In this document: positions 25,444 through 33,734 of the stretch, in pieces
Position numbering within the stretch: the first letter of the stretch is position 1
How the letters are laid out: the number at the start of each line of letters is the position of its first letter
Assembly (NCBI GenBank): GCA_949740445.1
Contig: CATJIF010000167.1
Span: forward strand, 1-36,034
Origin: an uncultured Peptostreptococcaceae bacterium
GTDB lineage: Bacteria; Bacillota; Clostridia; Peptostreptococcales; Anaerovoracaceae
Direction of reading: 5' to 3'
Length of the DNA stretch: 36,034 bases
Made by a program: the position numbers and the translations under genes
Notes under the pieces: model-generated
Database searches by the model: none
What the model was told of the DNA's origin: nothing
The model's input: the letters and a program-made list of their open reading frames with translations, nothing else

Positions 25444-25472
25444 ATCTTACCATAAACCGCATGCGCTGTCTT
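25444..25472 (-). promoter_or_regulatory. Possible extended -10 promoter of the S66 peptidase gene
   Basis: Minus-strand AAGACA, 17 bp, TAAGAT preceded by TGG. The -35 is weak. Confidence 0.4.
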
Positions 25473-25515
25473 GCAATTTTACAGCTGCCAATTTTCGATT
25501 TTGCGGATGTTTTCC

Positions 25516-26292
25516 TTACGATCCTGTAGACTTATAATGACGCAGCCCCACGCGCCACAGAAGAAGGCTCAGCGGCAGAAACAGGCAGGCCGCCGCCGGC
25601 GCCAGCGCATGCTGCCAATTTTCGCTTCGCCCTGTCAGATACAACAGAGGGTAATACTGCACCAGCGCCAGGGGTACGATGCAGGTAAAAAATTTTAAAA
25701 TCCTCTCTCCGTAAATCGACAGCGGATACGTGCAGAATTCCCTGCCGCCATCGGTAAAGATATTGATAAACTCCAGCCCCTCGGTAGTGAAAAAGCACAA
25801 TGCAGCGTAGATGATAAACAGTCCCGCAAACACAAAGGCCCCCGCTACCACCATCAAAGGCAGCAGGCAGGCGCGGGCAGCATTCCAGGAAATTCCACTG
25901 CGCGGAACGGCATAAGCAAAGACACAAAGCGCCTGCAGCAGGCGCCCCATCCTGGAAAATTCGATCCGTGCACCCAGCACCTGCAGGATTTCGTTTCTCG
26001 GCCTTACCATAATGCGGTCGAATTCCCCGTTGGCGATAATGGCAGAAAAGGCATCAAACCCGCGCACAAAACACTCTGCCAGAGAAAAAGCCATTAAGAT
26101 CACTGCCAGACACAGCAGCACTTCGCTGTACGAAAACCCGCCCGCCTGATGAAAGCGGTCCATCAGAAAGTAAACGCCAAGCAGCGCTGAAAACGACGAG
26201 ATAAACTGCCCAGCCACTGTCAGAAAAAACGAGGTTTTATACTGCATCTGGCTTCGCAGATGCATCGCTACATATTTTAGATACAGTTTCAT
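25516..26292 (-). CDS. ABC-2 type transporter permease (COG3694-like)
   Basis: A 258-residue membrane protein with six predicted helices, matching the ABC2_membrane_6 layout: N-terminal MKLYLKYVAMHLRSQMQYKTSF, a loop GEFDRIMVRPRNEILQV typical of this family, and hydrophobic blocks after it. It is the third gene of an ATPase-permease-permease operon, starting four bases after the preceding permease. Homologous trios are widespread in Clostridia; substrates are mostly unknown (lipids, peptides or drugs suggested). Confidence 0.88.
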   Translation of the reverse strand: MKLYLKYVAMHLRSQMQYKTSFFLTVAGQFISSFSALLGVYFLMDRFHQAGGFSYSEVLLCLAVILMAFSLAECFVRGFDAFSAIIANGEFDRIMVRPRNEILQVLGARIEFSRMGRLLQALCVFAYAVPRSGISWNAARACLLPLMVVAGAFVFAGLFIIYAALCFFTTEGLEFINIFTDGGREFCTYPLSIYGERILKFFTCIVPLALVQYYPLLYLTGRSENWQHALAPAAACLFLPLSLLLWRVGLRHYKSTGS

Positions 26293-26296
26293 CGCC

Positions 26297-27109
26297 TCAA
26301 CCTCCCTGTACCGCTACGCGCGCAAGTGCGCGGTTCATCAGACATCGTCCCAAAGCCACCAATACCAAAAGCCAAAACACCTGCAGCCCGATGCTCTGCC
26401 AAAGCTCGGCGCCGGCGATGTTTCCGCTGTATACCCGGTATGGCACGTTGGACATAGCGGCAAAAGGCGTCAGCGAAAGGGGGCGCGCAAGCCACGACGG
26501 GAAAAACGGCAGCGGAATCAGGTCGCCACAGAGAAGTTCGGTGGCGGAAACAAAGATCAGCCGCACCCCCTGGGGCTGCATCGTATAAAACGTAATATCG
26601 TAAATAATCATCAAAAACGCGCAGGCGACAGATACTCCAAGCAGCAGGGAAACCACAAATCCCACAAGTGCTGCCAGGCTTGCAGGCAGCATCATGCCGT
26701 AGGGCGCAGGAATCAGCACCGCCAGCACCAGAATCGGCCAGAAACGGAGCATTGTCCGCGATACGCGGAGGGCCGCGTTTTTTGTAAACCACATGCTGTA
26801 CAGATCCATCGGACGCGTCAGCTCATAGGCCACACCGCCGCTTGTAATCGCTTCGAATATCGTAGAATCAAATGCGTAGAGATTAAACAGCGCAAAGAAG
26901 GATTGCCGCAGCCAGATATATGCGGCAGTCTCCTGCATTTCCATGGGAAAGGCATCTGGATTGCCTTCGTAAAACGTCAGAAACAGCAAAAGCGTTAACA
27001 ACCCCCAGGCAAACTGCGTTGCTACGCCTGCCAGTGCCGCAGCTCGGTACTGCAATCCCGCATAAAAACGGATGCGGAAAAAACTGATGTACTTGCGCAG
27101 GCCGTTCAT
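26297..27109 (-). CDS. ABC-2 type transporter permease (COG4587-like)
   Basis: A 270-residue membrane protein with about six helices, paralogous in plan to the next gene: FRIRFYAGLQYRAAALAGV at the N-terminus and GGVAYELTRPMDLYSMW, equivalent to the VRPRNE loop of its partner. Its ATG overlaps the ATPase gene stop by four bases (ATGA). The two permeases probably form a heterodimer with the ATPase. Confidence 0.88.
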   Translation of the reverse strand: MNGLRKYISFFRIRFYAGLQYRAAALAGVATQFAWGLLTLLLFLTFYEGNPDAFPMEMQETAAYIWLRQSFFALFNLYAFDSTIFEAITSGGVAYELTRPMDLYSMWFTKNAALRVSRTMLRFWPILVLAVLIPAPYGMMLPASLAALVGFVVSLLLGVSVACAFLMIIYDITFYTMQPQGVRLIFVSATELLCGDLIPLPFFPSWLARPLSLTPFAAMSNVPYRVYSGNIAGAELWQSIGLQVFWLLVLVALGRCLMNRALARVAVQGG

Positions 27110-28080
27110 ATAGCAAACTCCTTATACAGCGAAACGACCAATTCTTCCGCCGATGCACCTTCTACAGAGAGGTCTGTAATTTCGATATTTTGCGCCAAAC
27201 TCTGTATTGCGCCCGACACGCCGATTACCTCAGTATCTATGAGAAATTCCGCATGGCCGCCAAACTCCGCCACAAGCTGCACACCTTCCAGCGGCTGAAA
27301 TGTTCCGGTAGAATAGCTGATGTTCAGCTTTTTTGTGCGGGAATTGCGCTGCTTCAGCTGGCTTAACGAGCCATCCAAAAGAATCTGCCCTCTGCCGATC
27401 AGCAGAATGCGCTCCGTCAGCGCTTCGATGTCCTGCATATCGTGCGTGGTGAGGATGACGGTGGTTTTTCTTTCGCGGTTGCGCGCTTTTATAAACTTTC
27501 TTACAGCGATTTTCGATACCGCATCCAGCCCGATGGTGGGCTCATCTAAAAACAAGATACCTGGGTCGTGCAGCAGGGAAGCTGCGATTTCGCAGCGCAT
27601 GCGCTGCCCTAAGCTCAGCTGCCGGGCCGGTGTGCGGAGGAGTTCGGACAGGCTTAAAAGTTCTGTCAGTTCGTCCACATTTCTTCGATAAGCAGAAGAA
27701 GGGATGCTGTAGATATCCCTGAGCAGCTCAAAGGAATCGATGACGGGAACATCCCACCACAGCTGCGACCGCTGCCCGAATACTACGCCGATATTTCGCA
27801 CGTGCTGCTTTCTGCTTTTCCACGGCGTTAAGCCATCGACACAGCATTCGCCGCTGTCCGGCGTAAGGATGCCGCTCATCACCTTAATCGTACTGCTCTT
27901 TCCGGCGCCATTGGGCCCGATGTAGCCTACCATCTCGCCATCAGCCACAGAAAAGGAAATATCCCGCAGTGCCTGCACCTGCGTATATTCCCGAAACACC
28001 AGCGCCTTCAGCGCTTCCTTCATGCCTGCGTTGCGCTTTGCCACGCGAAAGGTTTTATTGACATGTCTCAGTTCTATCAT
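27106..28080 (-). CDS. ABC transporter ATP-binding protein (COG4586-like)
   Basis: Cytoplasmic ATPase of the ABC-2 exporter, 324 residues. Walker A GPNGAGKSS, Q-loop VVFGQRSQLWWD (typical of COG4586), signature LSLGQRMRCEIA, Walker B LFLDEPTIGLD and switch TTHDM. A C-terminal regulatory extension of about 90 residues follows. The ATG at 28080 is used; the in-frame GTG at 28086 is part of the GGAGGTG binding site. First gene of the operon, with a good promoter about 105 bp upstream. Confidence 0.92.
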   Translation of the reverse strand: MIELRHVNKTFRVAKRNAGMKEALKALVFREYTQVQALRDISFSVADGEMVGYIGPNGAGKSSTIKVMSGILTPDSGECCVDGLTPWKSRKQHVRNIGVVFGQRSQLWWDVPVIDSFELLRDIYSIPSSAYRRNVDELTELLSLSELLRTPARQLSLGQRMRCEIAASLLHDPGILFLDEPTIGLDAVSKIAVRKFIKARNRERKTTVILTTHDMQDIEALTERILLIGRGQILLDGSLSQLKQRNSRTKKLNISYSTGTFQPLEGVQLVAEFGGHAEFLIDTEVIGVSGAIQSLAQNIEITDLSVEGASAEELVVSLYKEFAI

Positions 28081-28184
28081 TTGCACCTCCGTTCTTTTTC
28101 GTTCTCGTTATGCTCTTGTCCTGCATTTTGATGCGCCCGCACGGGCCAGCCTCTCCGCCCCAGGACCAGGCGGCAGGGAAATTT

Positions 28185-28213
28185 ATCATAGCACCATCCA
28201 CATTGAAATGCAA
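28185..28213 (-). promoter_or_regulatory. Sigma-A promoter of the ABC-2 exporter operon
   Basis: Minus-strand TTGCAT, 17-bp spacer, TATGAT preceded by TGC (extended -10). It abuts the terminator of the upstream operon and leaves a leader of about 98 nt with a GCCCG-tg-CGGGC hairpin. Confidence 0.65.
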
Positions 28214-28260
28214 GAAAAAACGGATGGCTCATTGCCTGCTGGCAGTTTCCATCCGTTTTA
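28214..28260 (-). terminator. Rho-independent terminator of the uptake ABC operon
   Basis: ACGGATGG (28220-28227) pairs with CCATCCGT (28249-28256), with a nested TGCC/GGCA hairpin; on the minus strand it runs into TTTTTT. Lies 20 bp after the ATPase stop. Confidence 0.85.
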
Positions 28261-28279
28261 TATTGTTTTCTTACTTTTC

Positions 28280-29074
28280 TTATGAAAGTAATAGTGTGTC
28301 GTCGGCCTCGTCGCTGCCGCTGGCTCTGCCGAACAGCTCCAAAAGTTGCGGCACTGTAAGGTTCTTTTTCTCTTCGCCGGAAACATCAATCACAATCCGC
28401 CCCTCGTACATCATAATCAAGCGGTTGCCGTGAGCGATGGCATCCTTCATGTTGTGCGTAATCATCAACGTTGTCAGATGATCCCGGTTTACAATCCGTT
28501 CCGTTGCATCCAATACTTTGGCCGCTGTTTTCGGGTCCAACGCTGCCGTGTGTTCGTCCAGAAGTAGCAGTCGGGGCTTTTGCAGCGTGGCCATCAGAAG
28601 CGTCAGTGCCTGTCGCTGCCCGCCGGACAGCAAGCCTACCTTGGAGGTCAGCCGATCTTCCAACCCCAAATCCAAAATCTTCAGCAGCTCCTTGTACTGT
28701 TCCCGTTCTGCCTTTGTAATTCCCTTGCGAAGGGTATGGGCCTTTCCGCGGCGCAAGGCCAGCGCCAGATTTTCTTCAATCTGCATAGTTGCTGCCGTTC
28801 CCATCATGGGGTCCTGAAACACCCTGCCGATGTACCTGGCTCTTTTGTGCTCCGACAGATGGGTTACATCTGTACCGCCGATGATGATGGTTCCTTCATC
28901 TATAGGCCACACCCCTGCCACGGCGTTGAGAAGCGTGGATTTTCCCGCGCCATTGCCGCCGATAACTGTAACGAAATCCCCTTCATCCATGTGCAGGGAT
29001 ACACCGTTCAGCGCTGTTTTTTCGTTGACTGTCCCCGCATTAAAGGTCTTGAAAATATTTTTTACATCAAGCAT
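28280..29074 (-). CDS. ABC transporter ATP-binding protein (TrpXYZ-like uptake system)
   Basis: A 264-residue ATPase of the COG1101 group that pairs with PF04392 binding proteins. Walker A GGNGAGKST, signature LLSGGQRQAL, Walker B LLLLDEHTAALD with the DEH variant common in this group, and switch ITHNM. The C-terminal 25 residues are acidic. Its ATG lies within the permease end (8-bp overlap), indicating coupling. Last gene of the operon before a strong terminator. Confidence 0.9.
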   Translation of the reverse strand: MLDVKNIFKTFNAGTVNEKTALNGVSLHMDEGDFVTVIGGNGAGKSTLLNAVAGVWPIDEGTIIIGGTDVTHLSEHKRARYIGRVFQDPMMGTAATMQIEENLALALRRGKAHTLRKGITKAEREQYKELLKILDLGLEDRLTSKVGLLSGGQRQALTLLMATLQKPRLLLLDEHTAALDPKTAAKVLDATERIVNRDHLTTLMITHNMKDAIAHGNRLIMMYEGRIVIDVSGEEKKNLTVPQLLELFGRASGSDEADDTLLLS

Positions 29075-30020
29075 TGACTTTTCCTCCCCTCTGTACAGGC
29101 TTGGAAAAATAGCGGCTCTTCCAATACGGAATTGCCAGGAAAATCATTACGATAAACGCAGAAATCAGCTTCAGGTAATTGGTGTTGATATTACTGAGGC
29201 TTACCACCGCCTGAATCACGATATAATAGAGAATGGCGCCGATGGACACCGCCAGCAGCTTTAACGCGAAATTGTGAAACAGCCGGGAGAACAGGACTTC
29301 GCCGATGATTACGGCAGCCAGGCCGATTACGATGGCCCCCTTTCCCATACTGGCATCTGCAAAGCTCTGGTACTGGCTGAGCAGCGCTCCCGATAAAGCC
29401 ACCAGCCCGTTGGAAATCATCAGCCCCAGTACCTTGCTGATGTCGGTATTGATGCTCTGAGCGCGGGCCATGTTCTGGTTGGCGCCAGTAGCTCGGAGCG
29501 CTGCTCCCAGCTCAGTTCCAAAAAACCAGTACAGCACCGCTATAATGCCCGCCGTCATCAGGCCTACGGTTACGATGGGATGCCGCCAGACGGGGTAACT
29601 GCCCTTCGCCACACCCTGCACAAAGCGCAGCGACACCAGCAGTCGGTTGAGATTGTTAGGGTCGGTTACGTTGATCGCCACATTGGCTTTCATCCCCATA
29701 ATAGCTAGATTGACAGACCAGAGCCCCAGTTGCGTTAAAATGCCGGCGAGAATCGCTGGAATGCCGCAGACCGTATGCAACAGCCCTGTGGCAAATCCTG
29801 CCAGCATTCCCGCCAGCAGAGCGATTACAAGCGCAGCCCAAATGTTGTAACCAGCGCCAAACAGCATAACAAATACGGCTCCTCCGGTGCAGAACGAGCC
29901 ATCTACTGTCAGGTCAGCGATATCCAGAATTTTATAAGTAATGTAAACGCCGATGGCCATAATTCCCCATATCAATCCCTGCGATATGGCCCCCGGCAGC
30001 GCGTTGATAAATCCGGTCAT
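29067..30020 (-). CDS. ABC transporter permease (TrpXYZ-like uptake system, COG4120)
   Basis: A 318-residue polytopic membrane protein, about eight helices, resembling the branched-chain/LIV-type permease fold: LPGAISQGLIWGIMAIGVYITYKIL near the start, DLTVDGSF, and the cytoplasmic coupling segment GAALRATGANQNMARAQSINTD. The ATG at 30020 has GGAGGG 8 bases upstream; the in-frame extension to 30056 has none. Preceded by an attenuator hairpin after the binding-protein gene, so it is probably made at lower level than the binding protein. Confidence 0.9.
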   Translation of the reverse strand: MTGFINALPGAISQGLIWGIMAIGVYITYKILDIADLTVDGSFCTGGAVFVMLFGAGYNIWAALVIALLAGMLAGFATGLLHTVCGIPAILAGILTQLGLWSVNLAIMGMKANVAINVTDPNNLNRLLVSLRFVQGVAKGSYPVWRHPIVTVGLMTAGIIAVLYWFFGTELGAALRATGANQNMARAQSINTDISKVLGLMISNGLVALSGALLSQYQSFADASMGKGAIVIGLAAVIIGEVLFSRLFHNFALKLLAVSIGAILYYIVIQAVVSLSNINTNYLKLISAFIVMIFLAIPYWKSRYFSKPVQRGGKVNA

Positions 30021-30073
30021 AAGCAGTTCCCTCCAAAATGCACACAGCCTGATCAAACGGCTTTTACAGCAAA

Positions 30074-30112
30074 GTACAAAACAGCGGAAAAGGGAAGCCC
30101 CTTTCCCGCTGT
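30074..30112 (-). terminator. Intergenic attenuator hairpin
   Basis: Minus-strand ACAGCGGGAAAGGG pairs with CCCTTTTCCGCTGT across a 4-nt loop (30081-30112), then TTGT. A short U-run suggests partial termination between binding-protein and permease genes. Confidence 0.65.
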
Positions 30113-30137
30113 CTGAATTGGTTCCGTTTCAAACGAT

Positions 30138-31145
30138 TTATTCCGTCCCAATCTTTTCGTAATCGTCTGACGGCGGCGTCAGCTGCAAATCCGCGCAGGT
30201 GGCTTCGTTGTACTTCTTTACAAACTCCGGCGCATATTCGATGGGCATGGTAGAAATATCCGCCTCACCTGTCAATATTTGCGCTGCCATCTCACCCGTT
30301 TTATAGCCGATGTCGTAATAACTGATGGACAGCGTCGCTACACCGCATCCAGCGCAGATACCTTCCTCTCCGGCAAAGACGGGAATCTTTCCATGGCAGA
30401 TATTATCAATGATCGGCGTATTGGAAGCCGCAGAGTTATCAGTAGGGATATAGAGCACGTCGCTTTCGTCCGCAGCTGTCTGCGTTACGGCAGCGATATC
30501 GTTGGAATCCGAAAAAGCATACTGCTTGCAGGTATATCCCATACCCTCCAGGTATCCTTGTACCGTATCGACCTGATACTGACTGTTGTCCTCATTGGAG
30601 CAATACAGCAAGCCTATATTTTTTGCATCCGGGCACCATTCCTTAATCATGGCTGCCTGTTCATCCAGTGGCGCGAGGTCGGAGGTTCCAGAAACATTCC
30701 CGCCTACGGTGCCGGAAAAATCCGCAATGCCGAAAGCTACGCCGTATTCCGTAACCGATGTGCCTAAAATGGGAATATCGCCCGTAGCCGCCGCGGCCGC
30801 CTGAAGCGCCGGCGTGGCATTGGCCATAATCAAATCCACGTTCTTAGACACGAATGCATTGGCGATGGTAGAGCAGGTCTCGGTGTCCTCCGCCGCATTC
30901 TGATAGTCGAACTCGACCTGGCCGGGAAGCAGCTCATTCAGTGCATCCTGGAAACCCTCAGTGGCGGCATCCAGCGCAGGATGCGTCACATATTGAGAGA
31001 TACCTACTACATAAGTGGCCCCTTCGCCCCCGGCATTGTCATCACTGGGATTCGAAGCATCGTCCGGCGAATCGCCGCATGCGGCCAGTCCAAAAATCAG
31101 CGCACATCCCAAAAACAGTGCAAGCAGCTTCTTTTTCATCTTCAT
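30138..31145 (-). CDS. ABC transporter substrate-binding lipoprotein (PF04392, TrpX-like)
   Basis: A 335-residue secreted lipoprotein with signal peptide and lipobox GLAAC (cysteine at 23), a Ser/Asp-rich spacer, then the two-lobed PF04392 domain (YVVGISQYVTHPALDAATEGF; VDLIMANATPALQAA; IGLLYCSNEDNS; VLYIPTDNSA). The family binds amino acids (tryptophan in some streptococci) or other small ligands; the substrate here is not fixed. Three ATGs are close (31148, 31145, 31139); 31145 has the best spacing from AAGGAG. It heads the uptake operon behind a leader of about 180 nt. Confidence 0.92.
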   Translation of the reverse strand: MKMKKKLLALFLGCALIFGLAACGDSPDDASNPSDDNAGGEGATYVVGISQYVTHPALDAATEGFQDALNELLPGQVEFDYQNAAEDTETCSTIANAFVSKNVDLIMANATPALQAAAAATGDIPILGTSVTEYGVAFGIADFSGTVGGNVSGTSDLAPLDEQAAMIKEWCPDAKNIGLLYCSNEDNSQYQVDTVQGYLEGMGYTCKQYAFSDSNDIAAVTQTAADESDVLYIPTDNSAASNTPIIDNICHGKIPVFAGEEGICAGCGVATLSISYYDIGYKTGEMAAQILTGEADISTMPIEYAPEFVKKYNEATCADLQLTPPSDDYEKIGTE

Positions 31146-31148
31146 CAT

Positions 31149-31329
31149 CTCTCCTTTTTATTTTCTGTTTACAGATATTTCCGCAACGCGGCTCTTCCAC
31201 CTTGTTACCTACTGTTCCACAAGCCGCTGCGTGCGCCCGCGATATTGCAATTACGAGCTGCTGCACTTTTCACAGCCTTACACGGGATATCCGACAATAA
31301 AACTGTTGTTAAAATACAAAATAAATCTG
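31149..31329 (-). promoter_or_regulatory. Structured 5' leader of the uptake ABC operon
   Basis: About 180 nt between the predicted start site and the binding-protein gene. It can fold: GCGG/CCGC enclosing CTTGT/ACAAG, followed by CCGC-gtt-GCGG. The stretch AACAAGGTGGAAGAGCCGCG recalls the T-box core (AGGGTGGNACCGCG) but carries inserted bases, and no terminator follows. I cannot assign a riboswitch class. No ORF is seen in the whole 31149-31427 stretch. Confidence 0.35.
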
Positions 31330-31336
31330 CTTTTTT

Positions 31337-31365
31337 GGTATATCACAGCCAAAGGAAAACGTCAA
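31337..31365 (-). promoter_or_regulatory. Sigma-A promoter of the uptake ABC operon
   Basis: Minus-strand TTGACG, 17-bp spacer, TATACC. Flanking DNA upstream is A/T-tract rich, compatible with an UP-like element. Confidence 0.65.
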
Positions 31366-31427
31366 TATTGTTTTTGAAAAAAACTGCACATTTTTTTAGT
31401 TTTTTTGAAGTTTCTGCTGCTTTTTCT

Positions 31428-32057
31428 CTATTTTATGGAAAGCGTGTTTTCCGCAATCCTCTTTATGCCCTTCCACATGGCAAAGCCCCACACTGGTGTT
31501 TTCTGCATATAGTACAACCGCCCGCTGCACATTTCTACCACCACGGGCAATTCGAAAGCAGCAAAGTGATTGTCCGGTTTTCTCTGTGCAAAGGCAATCG
31601 CCTGCGGGTCTGCCGCATACTGACACATCACCGGGTAAATGCCCAGGCCTTTCTGAAGGCCCCGCGGCAGCCCTTTGTAGGTATCCAACACATACGCTAC
31701 GCAGGCTTCGGTAAACTGCCGCATGCTTTCGTAGTCTGCGCCATCGTTTTGAGTGATGAAAAAGTACTGATGAAGCTTCGCCAGGGCCATCGTCATACGA
31801 TCGGTTTTGAACATGTAACTGCGAAGATCCGGTATAAACTGCGGCTTTTGCAGCAGCCGTCCGCTTATCATCTCCACATATTGGTGCAGTGCTTCCTGCC
31901 TTTGCACCAATTCGGCCGGTTCTTCCACTTCCTGCCCTGTAGCCTCCGCCACAGCGATTGCTGGCATTTCCTGCACCATTGTGCCTGCTTCCGCCCCACA
32001 GGCAGGGCAGATTGCTGCTCCTTCTTCCACCGCATGTCCGCATTTTGTACAAAGCAT
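31428..32057 (-). CDS. Zinc-ribbon domain protein of unknown function
   Basis: A 209-residue protein opening with a zinc ribbon: CTKC at 3-6 and CPAC at 17-20. A variable Ala/Glu-rich linker follows, and then a helical domain (from about 55) with no membrane segment and no motif I recognise. The ATG at 32057 is chosen for AAAGGAGG 6 bases upstream and because the ribbon starts at residue 3. It follows the terminator of the tadA/Ig-like unit, so it is probably transcribed alone. Similar ribbon-plus-helical proteins are common hypotheticals in Clostridia. Confidence 0.75.
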   Translation of the reverse strand: MLCTKCGHAVEEGAAICPACGAEAGTMVQEMPAIAVAEATGQEVEEPAELVQRQEALHQYVEMISGRLLQKPQFIPDLRSYMFKTDRMTMALAKLHQYFFITQNDGADYESMRQFTEACVAYVLDTYKGLPRGLQKGLGIYPVMCQYAADPQAIAFAQRKPDNHFAAFELPVVVEMCSGRLYYMQKTPVWGFAMWKGIKRIAENTLSIK

Positions 32058-32110
32058 TTTTCTACCTCCTTTTACTCTGTTTTCCTTTGTAGATGTCAAT
32101 CGCTCCTATA

Positions 32111-32157
32111 AGAAAAGGGCTCGTCTGCCGCACTTTGCTGCGACCCTGGCGGCCCTT
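32111..32157 (-). terminator. Rho-independent terminator after the Ig-like protein gene
   Basis: Outer stem AAGGGC/GCCCTT (32115-32120 with 32152-32157) with an inner CGCA/TGCG hairpin; on the minus strand followed by TTCTTATA. Confidence 0.6.
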
Positions 32158-32178
32158 CTCATCGTTGTCATTTACTTT

Positions 32179-33048
32179 TTATTTCTTCTTTTTCTTTCCT
32201 GCGCTGTTCGCTTTTCTGCGCTCTTCCGCTAACCGTTGCGCCTCGCGCTTTTCACGGTTTCTGCGAACCACACTTCTCGGAATCTTAGCGCCGATTTCCT
32301 TTATGGATCTCCGCCCCTTTACGTGGTAGGTATTTATCGGCAGCTCCTCATCTTCCTCTTCTTCGGGTTCTGGTTCTTCGATTGCCTTTGGCTGCGGTTT
32401 CTTTTTCTTCGCCGCCTTTGTTTTTTCTTTCTCTACGTAGGCTACGGCCTCCTGAACGGAAATCCCCTTCTCCTTGGCAATCTTATACGGGTTCAACGCT
32501 GGCTCTATGCCCTGCTCTTCCATTTTCTGTTCTTGCATTTTCCGCGCTGCTTTGGAGGAAATCATCACCATAATCACCATCATTCCCACGGTCATCAGCA
32601 TGCTGATGGTGGTATCGGTCTTGGTGTTTCTCGTCTTAAATGTCGTTACAATATCGCTTCCCAGCGTATTGCCCGCTACAGATTGTACGTCTCCAGAAAT
32701 CGTTACTGTATATTCTACATCTGAAACCAGATCTTTTGTTAAAATCAACCAGATATCGTTGGGGTATTTTTCTGCATCGTACACAGGATAAAACTCCTGC
32801 TTGTTCCCTTCTGCATCGGTGATGGTAAATCTATTCGCGTTGGCCTCTACATTTTCTTTCGTTGCCATTTCTTCGCTGAACGTCATTTTAATGGCCATGC
32901 TGGCGATTTGCTTTCCTGCCTCGCCATCTTTTGGCGTAATTTTTTCCAGCGAAAGCTCTGCCGCATACGTAAACGGACAAGCGGCAATCACCATCACTGC
33001 TGCCATTGCCAAAACAGCAGCCACTTTTCTGATCCCGGTCTTTTTCAT
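32179..33048 (-). CDS. Secreted/membrane protein with Ig-like (Big_5) domain and basic cytoplasmic tail
   Basis: A 289-residue protein. The signal sequence 1-29 has a possible lipobox IAAC (cysteine 24) or signal peptidase I site TYA-AE. Residues about 30-145 form a bacterial Ig-like domain of the SbsA/Big_5 kind (ITPKDGEAG, IKMTFSEEM, TFKTRN). A single Met-rich membrane helix lies at about 148-167. The C-terminal 120 residues are highly charged, with an acidic run followed by KKKKK. The topology implies outside Ig domain, inside tail. Its ATG overlaps the tadA stop (ATGA). No function can be named. Confidence 0.75.
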   Translation of the reverse strand: MKKTGIRKVAAVLAMAAVMVIAACPFTYAAELSLEKITPKDGEAGKQIASMAIKMTFSEEMATKENVEANANRFTITDAEGNKQEFYPVYDAEKYPNDIWLILTKDLVSDVEYTVTISGDVQSVAGNTLGSDIVTTFKTRNTKTDTTISMLMTVGMMVIMVMISSKAARKMQEQKMEEQGIEPALNPYKIAKEKGISVQEAVAYVEKEKTKAAKKKKPQPKAIEEPEPEEEEDEELPINTYHVKGRRSIKEIGAKIPRSVVRRNREKREAQRLAEERRKANSAGKKKKK

Positions 33049-33551
33049 CGTTTTTCTTTTCCTCCGTGGTTTGTTTCTTTATCTTCTCTAACCGCCTTCA
33101 ACTTCTGAAAGAAGGACTGCATCATCTGGCGGCACGTATCTTCCATAACGCCTGTCGTTACCGAAACGCGATGGTTCAGCCTGCTATCGGAAACGATATT
33201 GTACAACGAACCGCAGGCCCCGGCTTTGGGGTTCATCGTTCCAATGTATAGATAAGGAATCCTCGCCAGTACAATTGCGCCCGCACACATAGAGCATGGC
33301 TCTGTCGTAACGTACATGCGGCAATCCAGCAAGCGCCAGCCGCCCAATGCAGCGGCAGCCTGACGGATAGCGATCATCTCCGCATGCGCTGTCGGATCTT
33401 TATCGGTCTCCGTTCGGTTATGGCCCCGGCCTATGACCTTGCCATCCCTTACAATGACAGCCCCTACCGGGACCTCTGTCAGCCGCAGGGCCTTCTGCGC
33501 CTCCGCAACAGCCTCTTCCATAAATCGCATGTTAAATTGCGCGTCTTCCAT
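33045..33551 (-). CDS. tadA: tRNA-specific adenosine deaminase
   Basis: Zinc deaminase converting adenosine 34 of tRNA-Arg(ACG) to inosine. The 168-residue protein has VPVGAVIV, the catalytic HAE (56-58), PCSMCAGA (85-92) and the TadA-typical FFQKLR-like end (FFQKLKA). AAGGAAG precedes the ATG. A promoter lies about 40 bp upstream. It is translationally coupled to the Ig-like membrane protein, an unusual partner. Confidence 0.95.
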   Translation of the reverse strand: MEDAQFNMRFMEEAVAEAQKALRLTEVPVGAVIVRDGKVIGRGHNRTETDKDPTAHAEMIAIRQAAAALGGWRLLDCRMYVTTEPCSMCAGAIVLARIPYLYIGTMNPKAGACGSLYNIVSDSRLNHRVSVTTGVMEDTCRQMMQSFFQKLKAVREDKETNHGGKEKR

Positions 33552-33587
33552 CGTTTTTCTTCCTTGATTATTTTGACTATCTGTACT

Positions 33588-33616
33588 ATAATATCACATT
33601 CTTCGTCACGTTACAA
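33588..33616 (-). promoter_or_regulatory. Sigma-A promoter of tadA
   Basis: Minus-strand TTGTAA, 17-bp spacer, TATTAT preceded by TGA (extended -10). Confidence 0.65.
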
Positions 33617-33734
33617 TGGTTTTTCCCCGCTTTTTTACCTCTGCTCCGCCTCCGGCGTCTGCCTGTTCCAGTGCTTTTCCCTGCACTTTTTACAATTGCC
33701 TCCGCTTGCTCGCAAAGTGGCAATCTCCTTTCTT

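Noticed and set aside
31149-31329. T-box riboswitch in the ABC operon leader
   Set aside because: The core-like stretch has extra bases, no specifier domain was found, and no terminator precedes the gene. Kept only as a structured leader.
32058-32110. TTGACA promoter for the zinc-ribbon gene
   Set aside because: A perfect -35 exists, but the matching -10 would be AGTAAA and the transcript would start inside the ribosome binding site.
30981-32111. Plus-strand open frame (376 codons)
   Set aside because: Crosses the start of the binding-protein gene, its promoter and leader, and the zinc-ribbon gene on the other strand; composition is unlike protein.
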